From Gnetum montanum (lineage: Eukaryota; Streptophyta; Gnetopsida; Gnetales; Gnetaceae), in assembly GCA_015680685.1 (NCBI GenBank), contig MNCI01016470.1:691850-755849 (forward strand): a stretch of 64,000 nucleotides of DNA. The letters are read 5' to 3'. Below the pieces are notes generated by a model. The model saw only the letters and a program-made list of their open reading frames with translations, had not been told where the DNA came from and ran no database searches. Shown piece by piece: positions 11,482 through 20,702 of the stretch (its first letter is position 1; each line of letters opens with the position of its first letter). The position numbers were made by a program, and so were the translations under genes.

Positions 11482-12578
11482 TTATATGTAATACCGCTTC
11501 AAATATATGTGATTGATAGGGTTGGGTAACTCGTTGCCATCGATATTCGCTAACTTGAATGCTCCGTTGCTATACGCATCAGTCACCAAGAAAGGACCCT
11601 CCCAGTTTGCAGAGAATTTGCTGACTGGTTCGCGAACGGCTTTGAGAACTAAATCCCCTTTCTTGATCGAACGTTGCTGAAGATTGTGACGATGCTTTTG
11701 CCTCTGCTTGTCTAGATACTTTTCAATTGTATCAAGCGTCTGTATTTGCTTCTCTTCTACTGAATCTAAATCCATGATCCGAGACTCGTTGTGTTGAGCC
11801 TCATTTATAATCGTGGAGAGGACCATTCTCAGAGAAGGGATTTGCAACTCGAGGGGCAGCACTGCCTCAGATCCATAGACTAGGCTATAGGGCGTACTTT
11901 CTGTAGCTGTCCTACATATAGTGCGATATGCCCATAGCACATAGAGGATCTTTTCGTGCCACCGTCTCTTATTACTATCAAGCATTTTCTTGAGCAAATT
12001 GATGATGACTTTGTTTGTTGCTTCAGCTTGACCATTCGCTTACGGGTAGTAGGGCGAGAAAAAAGATTGTTTAATGCCAAGGCTATCACAGAAGGATTTG
12101 GTCTCTATACTACTAAACTGTGGCCCATTGTCGGTCACGATAGTCATCAGGAGACCAAATCTGGTTACGATGTTGTCTAAGATAAAATGGCAAATTTGTT
12201 GAGATGTGATCTTCCTTAAAGGAATAGCTTCTACCCACTTCGTGAAGTACTCAGTGGTGATGATTATAAAGCCATGACCTACGGAGGATTTCGGTGTGAT
12301 GGGACCTATAATGTCTAGTCCCCATCGTTGAATGGCCATGTTATCTGAGTTGTATGTAACTCTGTAGGTGACACATGTATAAGATTTGTGTGACGCTGAC
12401 ATGTGTCACAAGTTTTAACCTTTGTTAGGCAATCTTTTTCCATGTGTGACCAGTAGTACCCTAAGCGGCGAATTTTTGAAGCCATAGCCCATGGTGCTAC
12501 GTGTCCTCCGCATAATCCCTCGTGAACCTCGCCAACGATACGCTGCACTTGGTCCTTGTTAACACAAGTAAGCAGCAC
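11482..12578 (-). pseudogene. integrase domain of the Tat element
   Basis: The zinc-binding H2C2 part is at 12440-12578 (HEGLCGGHVAP ... CDTCQRH). The catalytic core follows at about 11970-12402 with all three acidic residues readable: WGLDIIGP, IVTDNGPQF and GQAEATNK. The C-terminal part with the GPF.V motif (NWEGPFLV) and the ending LKRYY lies at 11482-11690. A frameshift separates zinc finger and core near 12400-12440, and a TAA replaces a codon just before ANGQAE (CAA expected). Integrase inserts the cDNA and makes the 5-bp duplication seen here. The copy is inactive. Confidence 0.85.
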
Positions 12579-12649
12579 ACCATCAAAAGAGCATCTATAG
12601 AGAGCACTGTCTCCTATGATTACGTACTGTCTAACTCGCTTGCAGATTG

Positions 12650-13260
12650 CATCTTTCTATGCGCGTGTCAATTCATATGATAGCTCACCTTGTAAGAGGT
12701 AAGTTTTAATGCTGTCATACCATTCCAGCGTGCTTTCTTCAAGAAGAGAAGATATTTACGCCGCCTGAACGATAGGACCTGTACAATCTGTTATTAAAGC
12801 CGGACAAGTGTCGAGTAGATGTGAGGGCACGTTTAAGGCCAGCATAGCCATTGCATCGGCCAGTGTGTTATCGGTTCGTGGCACGTGTTTGGCATCGATG
12901 GTCGCAAATTGGTTCAGAAGATCTTTAGCCATATCGTAGTAGGGCTGCAGATGTACAGCTTTGCAGGTGTAGACTCCTGTGATCTAATTGATGACGAGCA
13001 TCGAATCACCCCTAATCGCCAAGTGTCGAACATCGAGTTCGCTGGTAGCTAGTAATCCTCTGAGGAGCCCCTCGTACTCTGCCACATTGTTTGTATAGGG
13101 GAAGGTTAAGCGATAAGCGTGAAGATGCACATCCTCAGGTGATAGCGTAATAACAGTGGCCGCACTGCCACCTCTGGCGGTTGAAGCTCCATCGAAATGC
13201 AACGTCGCCTCAAGGCCTGTTAAGACAGGGCTTAAACTATGTACATGTTCGTCTGGAAAC
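12650..13260 (-). pseudogene. second RNase H (aRNH) domain of the Tat element
   Basis: The frame continues from the RT-RNase H frame. LHFDGASTARGG (about 13195) supplies the first Asp, NNVAEYEGLLRGL the Glu and RGDSMLVIN the next Asp of an archaeal-type RNase H. A TAG follows VIN where CAG is expected, and a TAA and another TAG lie in the linker towards integrase. A second RNase H of this type between the gypsy RNase H and integrase is the mark of Tat elements. Catalytic residues look intact, but the frame is broken. Confidence 0.82.
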
Positions 13261-13269
13261 TCAGGCTCT

Positions 13270-14990
13270 ATGGTTGCCTGACTGTCAATAGGTGATGTTA
13301 CTAACTAGTCAGCTATTTTCTGGCCTTCCATAGAAGATTGGCCAACATAATGCAGATCGAATTCTGCTGTGATAGCCTTCCAGCGAGCTATTCTGCTACT
13401 CTTGTATAAATTGTGCGTAATGATCCTAAGGATGTTATTTTTACAGATGATGTTAACTTGGCTACGAAAAAGGTAATGTCTACACTTTTTGAGCGTAAAT
13501 ACTAATGCTAAGTAGTTACGCTCTACATCGTTGTACCTCGTTTTGTACGCATATAGAGCATGACTCAAGTAGTAGATGGGCACTTCCAACCCATCATCCC
13601 TCCTTTGACAAAGTAATGCTGCTAACGCTACGTCCGAAGTCTTGAGGTAAATGTAAAATGGTAGATCTTTTTGTGGTGGAAAAACTGTTGGTAAGTGTTG
13701 AAGTTCTTGTTTTAGGCTGTCAAACGCACGCTGACAATATTCCATCCATTTGAAACTAACCCCCTTTTTAAGCAAATGTTGCATAGGGTGTAACTTGTTG
13801 GTTAATCTCGAGATGAACTGGCGTATAAACTATAATCGTCCTTGGAACCCGCGTAATTGCTTGAGGTCTATAGGAGGTCTTAACTCGACAATGGCTTTGA
13901 CCTTATCAGGGTCAACTCGTATGCCGGTTTTCGACACCACAAACCCCAGCATGCGTTCGTCTTTGACTCCGAATACGCATTTCTTTGGGTTAAGCCGGAG
14001 GTCGTATTTGGAGCATCTTTTGAGGACTAACTCCAGGTCTTCTGAATGATCCTCTGACTTTAAAGATTTGACAACTATATTGTCAACATATTCATTCAGT
14101 CTCCCTAAGAGGTAATCACTAAAGATATATGTCATGGATCATTGATATGTTGCTCCGGCATTTTTTAGACCAAAAGGCATCATGGTGTAGCAAAAGGTGC
14201 CTCAGGGCGTCATGAACGTTGTAGTTAATTGATGTTCTGGGTTGATGCGAATCTGGTTATAGCCCAAAAAGTCATCCATGAAGGACAGAAGCGCATGCCC
14301 AACTATCGTATCAACTAGTTGGTCAATACTTGGTAGTGGGAAGTTATCTTTGATCGTGGCCTTGTTCAAATCTCGGAAGTCTATGTAGATGCGTATGCTT
14401 CCGATCTTCTTTGGGACGACTACAATGTTAGATACCCAATCCGAGTAGTCGACTACGCGGATGAAACCAGCCTGATACAGCTTAGTGATCTCATCACGCA
14501 TAGCTAGCACAATCTCTGGCTTGATTTTTCGTACCTTTTGCCTAATTTCTTTCATCTGCGGGTCTAAGATTATGTTATGCTGGATTAACCTGGGATCTAG
14601 TCCCGGCATATCCTCGTATGACCATGCAAACACCGTGATGTTGTCTTGCAAGACCTGTTTTATAGAATCGTGCATTTTCTAGTCTAGTAAAGAACTAACC
14701 TTAAGCATTTTGCCTTCATCCTTATGCGTAACGATAGAAACCTCGTTGAGGGGGTCTTCGGTTATGTCCCCAGCCTCCAAGTCTAGCGTGCACGTCGACT
14801 ATTCTGGCCATTCTAGGGACGTTTCCACCGTAGCTATGGTTACATCGTCAAAGGGAGGGTTAATTTTTACTAGTGTAGGGTTGAATTACCTAAGTACTCT
14901 CCCGTATGGGCCTATCAAAGTTAGAGGTGCTGAAAATGTTGCGTCCATTTGCCAATTGTCCTGCAAAATCGCCAGACGCGCAAGTGATTA
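13270..14990 (-). pseudogene. reverse transcriptase and RNase H of the Tat element
   Basis: The RT frame can be followed from about 14990 (ILQDNWQMDATFSAP) through VFAWSYEDMPGLDP, the KIGSIRIYIDFRDLNK block, SFMDDFLGYNQI, and a MMPFGLKNAGATYQ block to NEYVDNIVVKS. The YxDD motif is therefore YVDN, a G-to-A change of a catalytic Asp. The classical RNase H follows at 13305-13784 (DVALAALLCQ ... YNDVERNYLALVF). Stops at 14679-14681, about 14795, about 14886, near 14200 (TGA for the Trp of TPWG) and near 14140 are all explained by C-to-T or G-to-A. It copies element RNA into DNA. Confidence 0.87.
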
Positions 14991-14999
14991 GGAGAAAGC

Positions 15000-15373
15000 A
15001 TGACGTGGTGTTGTCAAACGTGGAAAGCTAATTGAATTTTGAATTTTGCGAACAGGCTATAATTAATGCTACCCAATTATGAGGCGATAAGATGTGATAG
15101 TTTAACGTCATTTCGGACAGTGGAGCATGCGATATCTGCCGCATTAATATCCTGATTTTCGGGTTCCGTTTTAGGAAAGTTCCGCTGAAATCGAGCATCA
15201 AGTCGGTGATTTTCGCATATAAGTAAGTAGTTTTTAGTAAGAACGGGGTGCTGGCTATCTTGAATTCAAATTCTTAACTGTTACGAAGCGAGAGAAAGAG
15301 GAGCAAAAGGTTGGAACGTGTAATTTGCAAAGACGTGAACGTGTGAAGCTATGAAGGTTTTGAAGCTGCGACA
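15000..15373 (+). promoter_or_regulatory. upstream region of the antisense gene, possible promoter
   Basis: This 370-bp stretch separates the RT frame from the start of the antisense gene. One stray copy of the pol-downstream repeat lies at 15097-15122. A TATA-like CATATAAGTA is at 15216-15225, about 150 bp before the ATG, followed by a purine-rich leader (GAAGCGAGAGAAAGAGGAGC). It is a candidate promoter only. On the minus strand it would also hold the 3' end of any intron between protease and RT; several AG acceptors are possible and none stands out. Confidence 0.3.
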
Positions 15374-18300
15374 ATGGCGTCTAAAGCGAAAAAGAAGAAC
15401 ACGAAATTGGCTAAGATCGACGAGGTGCAAGAGAATCTGGAATGCGCTTCATAGGCGCTGATTGAAGTGAGGGACCCTACACCCTTGAACCGATAGGCCG
15501 TCTCTTGCGTATTTGTGTTATTCTAGCTGTGTTTATTGTTGTAGCGTTAATCGCGTAAATGGGGATTTCAGACTATGGACCTCGCGTTAAGACGAGGGTT
15601 TAATTGGGTTGTGTCTATCGCCGTTGTCAGGGACAAACCTTGCGCTATTGTAAGGGTTTGGGCAATTTCAGCATGGATAACTAAGCGTAATCTGTAGGTT
15701 TTCTGCGTTCAAACATGCAAATGTAAATCTAGGCATTGATCTATGTATTGTGTTTTCTGTACAGTATTATGCTAAAGCCTGTTTTGATCGTCTTAGACAT
15801 CGTTGGGGTTTTGTGCTGCATAAACCNNNNNNNNNNNNNNNNNNNNNNNNNNNNNNNNNNNNNNNNNNNNNNNNNNNNNNNNNNNNNNNNNNNNNNNNNN
15901 NNNNNNNNNNNNNNNNNNNNNNNNNNNNNNNNNNNNNNNNNNNNNNNNNNNNNNNNNNNNNNNNNNNNNNNNNNNNNNNNNNNNNNNNNNNNNNNNNNNN
16001 NNNNNNNNNNNNNNNNNNNNNNNNNNNNNNNNNNNNNNNNNNNNNNNNNNNNNNNNNNNNNNNNNNNNNNNNTCGACCTACTTCCAGAACCCACCAGGCA
16101 CTGTGTACTACTCAGGCGGGTAAGCAACTGTGTTGGCTATATTGTTACATGTCCATTGTCTAAGTTTGTGGTATGGTATAGGTTTTTCATTCATGAGAAC
16201 AGGTTAGTAGGAGATGGTGATACGTTGTCATGGACTAAAACGGCAATAAAGGCGTTTACCTCAACTAGCAACGTACGCACTGGTGTGATGGGGTAGATTG
16301 GCTTCGACATTCATGAGTACCCCACCCGTTATGCTGACGCTTTTCAGACTTGCCAGAATCTCAGGTGGCTACATGATGACTAGACCTTCGATCCGCTCCT
16401 TACCATTGAGGACGTGCAGAGGAACCTTCCTTCATTTCCTTTGCCATTTCGACCTGGTAAGACTGTTATGTATTCTATTATTGCGTGGTGTAGTTGTGAA
16501 CTGTGAAAGTTGCGTAATAATGTTTTTGCCTAACCTGTGTCTTACATTGTTTAGTCAGGGAATCCCGGGAGATTACCCTTACAATTTTTGGCCGTGAGGC
16601 GAATACAGTTCTCTTCCGCTACGGCGACATCAAGGATGCACAACGCTGGCTCGGCCACATGGCGGCCCCAGTTGCGGTGGTCACCAAGATCCGAGAAGCG
16701 AGGTTATTGCATTTATTTTTAGCCGCAACTCCTGATGTCCCCGCCAGCAAAATGCTGACCCTGGTCAACTCCTTCAGTGAAAAGGCAGAGCATTTTTGCA
16801 CGCGTGTGCATAACATGCGTGTAAGTTTTGACATTGACGCTCAACTCTTTGCAGACCTTTTTGGCGTCCCCTCTGACGGCCTTCCCATAGACGAGAAGGC
16901 GAAGAGGAGTCTCGACTGCCAGAAGTGGCTGGAGGAGTGGGTAAGGGTCAAGAAGGAGCCTAAAGGGATTCCTTGTGAAAGAATCGAACTAGGAGTCGCC
17001 AAGATAGTTTATCCCCTTTTCTGGGCCCAAACTTTCCCCAAAATGCTCTCGCAAGGGAAGTTCTTTTCCATAGAGCAGACCCGTATTATGCGGCAGGTTC
17101 TGGAAGAAGGGATCCAGTTCAATTGGGCAAGCTATTTGGCTGCGGGACTACGCACTGAGATGATCAGGCTTCACAAGAAGCTCAAGTCTCGTTTCAATGT
17201 GCATTACGCCTTCTTCATAGCTTACCTTTGGTGTTTTGCTGAGTTTTTGGTCATCCAAAGGGATGGGGTCTGGGTGCAACAAGACCTAGACCAGCTATCC
17301 AAACCTTGGATTACGCATATCCTCAGCACCACCCGTGGGCAGGATCCTCTGGAAGGGATTGAGGAATCTCTGTCTATAATGACCAGAGTTTTGGCGGTGC
17401 CTCGAGTGCGAGGCCTCGACAGTGTAGGCAGGATAATGCCTACTTACACTGGTGATGCCTCACGAGGGAAACGCCTGGCGGTAGAAATTGTAGAACCTAC
17501 AGCTCGGCGTAAAAGGCTCCATATAGCCGAGGCTTCTGCAGAGCCTAGGAGCGACACGGGTTGAACTGTGGAGGTCAGAGTTCAGCGGGGTAAGCCTCCG
17601 CCTAGTAAGCGTGAGGGAGATGTATTGAAAACTGTATTACGCAATGTTTACTTAGAATGACGTATTAAGAGCATTGTGATATGACCGGTGAAAATTACGG
17701 AGCAGCTGATCCCTGAAACAGGGGCAGTGATACTGAGTCATGGGGAAGGGACCCCAGTTTCAGAAAAAGAGACCCCAACTATTGAGACAAGCGCCGCACA
17801 GACTCACATGCGTGAGGAGGCCCCAACTGGAGGGGCAAGCGACGCACAAACCCCTGTGCATGAAGAGAGGAAGGAGACAGAAGATATGGGCAGGGTCGCC
17901 ACTGTTACTGGTAGACGTAATGAGCGTGTTAGAAATTTTGCAGAATTCTGTTAATAATTAAAGTTTCTAATTTGACTACGCTACAGGAGAAGAAGATGCA
18001 TCCACGTCCGTCACTGTGAGCAGAGCGTGGAGAGATTTTCCTGACAAGTTCGCCTTCATAGAAGGCATTGTCAGTGACATGATCGAGCGCCTCGAGCGCG
18101 TCGATCCTGAAGCTGGTATGTTGTAGCTATAAAAGGTTTATTTTGTTATACGGTAGTAATGTGTCATATATAATGATAATGTTTGCTATTAGGAGCTCGT
18201 CTTCGATGGGACCCAACGGAGTCCATTGATTTGGACACAGTGGAGCCTCCATCGGATGGGGCGGCCGTGCCACATCACATTTATGAGGAGATGCGTAAAT

Positions 18301-19325
18301 GTGCATTACGCTCAACCCGCTCCTTATGGGAGAGTAAGGGCGTGAATGAAAACCTCTAGAAAAAGCTGCAAAGGTCTGAGCAGAAGATTGAGTCTCTGAC
18401 CAAAGAGGTCGAAGACCTGAAGTCGCGATGTGAATTCCTACAGGCGCGGGAGACGGGCGATGAGGACTGGCGTACTACTATTATTGACTACTCCCATTAT
18501 TGGACCACCATCCAAAACAGCGTGCAAACCAGTCGGGCATTGGTAGAGAAGCGAATGCAGATAAAGCTCCTAGCCCAGAAAAGCCAAGATTGGAGGGATT
18601 ACTGTGCAAGTGTGCAAGAGTGAGGGCAGAAGGAAAAGGACCACAAACATTTGTATAAGCGAGAAAGCATCGCTTATCATAAACTTTATCGTGATTCTAT
18701 CGTCAAAGCTCAATCCTTGCAAGTCTTCCTTGACATCATTGGAGCATCCGAAGCCTTCAAGAAGTTCGATGAGCAGGTGACTGTAAGTGCGTCCCCGGAA
18801 AGGGAGATGACTCTCCCTGGGGGCCAGACTACAGTCCCCACATTCTTCCTAGACCCACCTCACTGGACTGACGTAGAGAAAGGGGAGGTGAAGGCTGGAG
18901 CTGCCCTCGGAGACAGAGCGTGGTCTGATCTGACTAAGGATGAGATCATGGAGCGCTTGTGGGCTAGCTTAGACAAGCTTCCCTTTGCTGTGGAAGCAGG
19001 GCCATTGCGAGTAAGTTTATGGATGACTAAATCTAAATTTTCTAATTGTATTGTCAAGTTTTGTTCTTGCTAACATGTTTTCTGTATCTAGGTACCAACA
19101 GAGGACAAAGAAGACGAGCAAGCTAAGGAGCCAGTACAAGAGGAAGAACGTAGCGATGAAGAGCATCCTCCTATGGAGCCGATACCAGAGCAGGGACCTC
19201 ATGAAGAGGGGATTCCTCATGAAGGAATACTTCCCAGGAGAGAAGGCCCACTAGAGGACAATTTATTGGGACTGGAGCCAGACTTAAGAGATACTGGTGA
19301 CAGTGGCATCAGAGGAGATGCGTAA
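15374..19325 (+). pseudogene. antisense multi-exon gene inside the Tat element (coiled-coil protein)
   Basis: ATG at 15374 in a good plant context (ACAATGGC) starts a Lys-rich end, MASKAKKKNTKLAK. Exons: 15374-about 15510; about 15766 to 16119 (broken by the assembly gap); 16182-16456; 16555-17912; 17987-18115; 18193-19010; 19092-19325 (TAA at 19323). Introns at 16120, 16457, 17913, 18116 and 19011 have GT-AG ends, are 62-98 bp long and keep the frame across every junction. Exons 3-4 encode a globular, aromatic-rich domain of unknown family; the end of exon 4 is acidic with two similar repeats (SAAQTHMREEAPTGGA / SDAQTPVHEE); exon 6 has a coiled coil (about 18360-18460); exon 7 is Glu/Pro-rich. 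Premature stops: TAG 15452, 15494, 16294, 16381, 18357; TGA 17562, 17658, 17682, 18621. None is TAA. Extra, sometimes antisense, ORFs are known in Tat elements; I cannot name this one. Confidence 0.75.
15827..16072. other. assembly gap (246 N)
   Basis: Run of N. It falls inside exon 2 and possibly an intron of the antisense gene. Reading frames that cross it are not evidence of coding. Confidence 0.99.
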
Positions 19326-19961
19326 TTGTGGTTTACGCATGGTTTTATTGATTGAAATCAACAATGGTTATGCTAATGGCTGGAAGACTAGCTACAAGAT
19401 TTTTTTGGCAACTTTAAATGTCATCTATTTTTTTGTCTTTTGCGTTTTTTTATCTGCAAAGCGTAAACGTAGTTGTTAACGGTTTCGCCTAAGTCATGTT
19501 ACGACGGAGTGGCATTACTAGTTTTAGGCCATTGCGGGCCGTCATGAGCGTTCGCGTAATCTGGAAGCTAGTTTTAGGCCATTGCGAGCCATAACTAGAT
19601 TAAGACCATTGCGGGCCCTCTGCGTAATGTAGAAAGCGTAATTGGTGGTACTGTATTTTTTTTTTGTTTTTTGCGTATTTGAGCTAAAGTGATCAAAAGA
19701 CGTGAATACGTACATAACAAGAATGTAACAGCGTAAAGAAGAAATGACAAGCGTAAACATTGAAAATGTCTATGGCGTAAATATGCATTAAGCGAAAACG
19801 AACTGCTAAGCGTAAACTGCAATAATTGTTAACAAACATGATAATGTGCATAAATACCGTTCAGTTCAACCGCTGATTCGCAATTGTTTCTTAACGGCCT
19901 TTACGTTCAATGTTGCGTAAGGATGGAGGGGTTTACAGTCTGACTCCTCCACGCCGCCATC
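19326..19961. other. spacer between antisense gene and protease
   Basis: About 640 bp. It holds three copies of an AGTTTTAGGCCATTGCGGGCC motif (19516-19545, 19568-19595, 19596-19620), which resembles the repeat arrayed at 10958-11450, and many scattered GCGTAA words. On the minus strand the protease frame meets a TAG at about 19959 and stays open a little further. A GT donor candidate (AAC|GTAAAG, about 19905) could start an intron towards RT, but this is only a possibility. Confidence 0.4.
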
Positions 19962-20702
19962 CTAAAATGGTAGGTTGGCCCAGTCTAAACTGTCATCATT
20001 GGTTTCGGTTTTTAGAGGGATTTGGAGATTGGTCTGATCATCCGAGGCTTCTATCTCCAAACCCCATTCTTCCTCAATGTTGTTGACAGTTCTGGGGGTG
20101 GTTTCATCGCCGTGTATCATGACCTCCCCTCCTGCGTAAGGTACGTGTATTTCTTGATGTATCGGTGATGAAACCGCCCTCAGCTGGGCTAAATAGGACC
20201 TCCCTAGGATCAAGTTGAAGCCAGGCATCTCCTCGACGACTAAGAATGTGGCATCCATTGGGAATTGCTTCTCTGCCACAAACTCGATACGCACCGTCCC
20301 CTTGACTTGAACCCTTGCTCCATTGAACGACTTTACGCATGTTATCGTCATGGGAATGATCTGGTCGACCAGACCCAACCTATCCACGATAGGATAAGGA
20401 ATGACGTTTGCAGCGGCACCGTCGTCCACATGTACTCTCCGGATCAGGTACTGACCGACCCGAATTGTGATGAACATGGGTTCAGTGGTCACCTGACCTT
20501 TCTCAGGATCATCTTTGATGGACTCTTCATGGAAGGTCAGTGAGGTGGGCTTAGGTTGCTCAGCTTCGGAAGGAAACATGACCGCGTGGATCACTTCCTC
20601 CTCCGCTGGTAAACTTTCATCCATAGGTATGGATGTTAGCATACGGACCATAGCCTCATGGTGTTTTTGGGATGTCATAAGCAGGTCATAGAGGCTCAGC
20701 AT
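19962..20702 (-). pseudogene. aspartic protease domain of the Tat element
   Basis: The minus frame reads VHVDDGAAANVIPYPIVDRLG, the flap-side block VKGTVRIEFVAEKQFP and the MPGFNLILGRSYL motif of retropepsins of this clade. The active-site triplet is DDG, where Tat elements commonly have DGG or DSG, so the Asp is kept. The N-terminal part (MLSLYDLLMTSQKHHEAM) joins the gag end. Protease cleaves the gag-pol polyprotein. The frame differs from that of upstream gag because of an indel near 21240. It ends at the antisense-gene island rather than running into RT. Confidence 0.82.

Noticed and set aside
15736-16296. Long frames on both strands across 15827-16072
   Set aside because: They are produced by the run of N; only the ends flanking it carry sequence. 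The 54536-54960 frames have the same cause.
16619-16834. Minus-strand frame opposite exon 4 of the antisense gene
   Set aside because: Shadow of the exon; the plus-strand frame is far longer and continues across phase-consistent introns.
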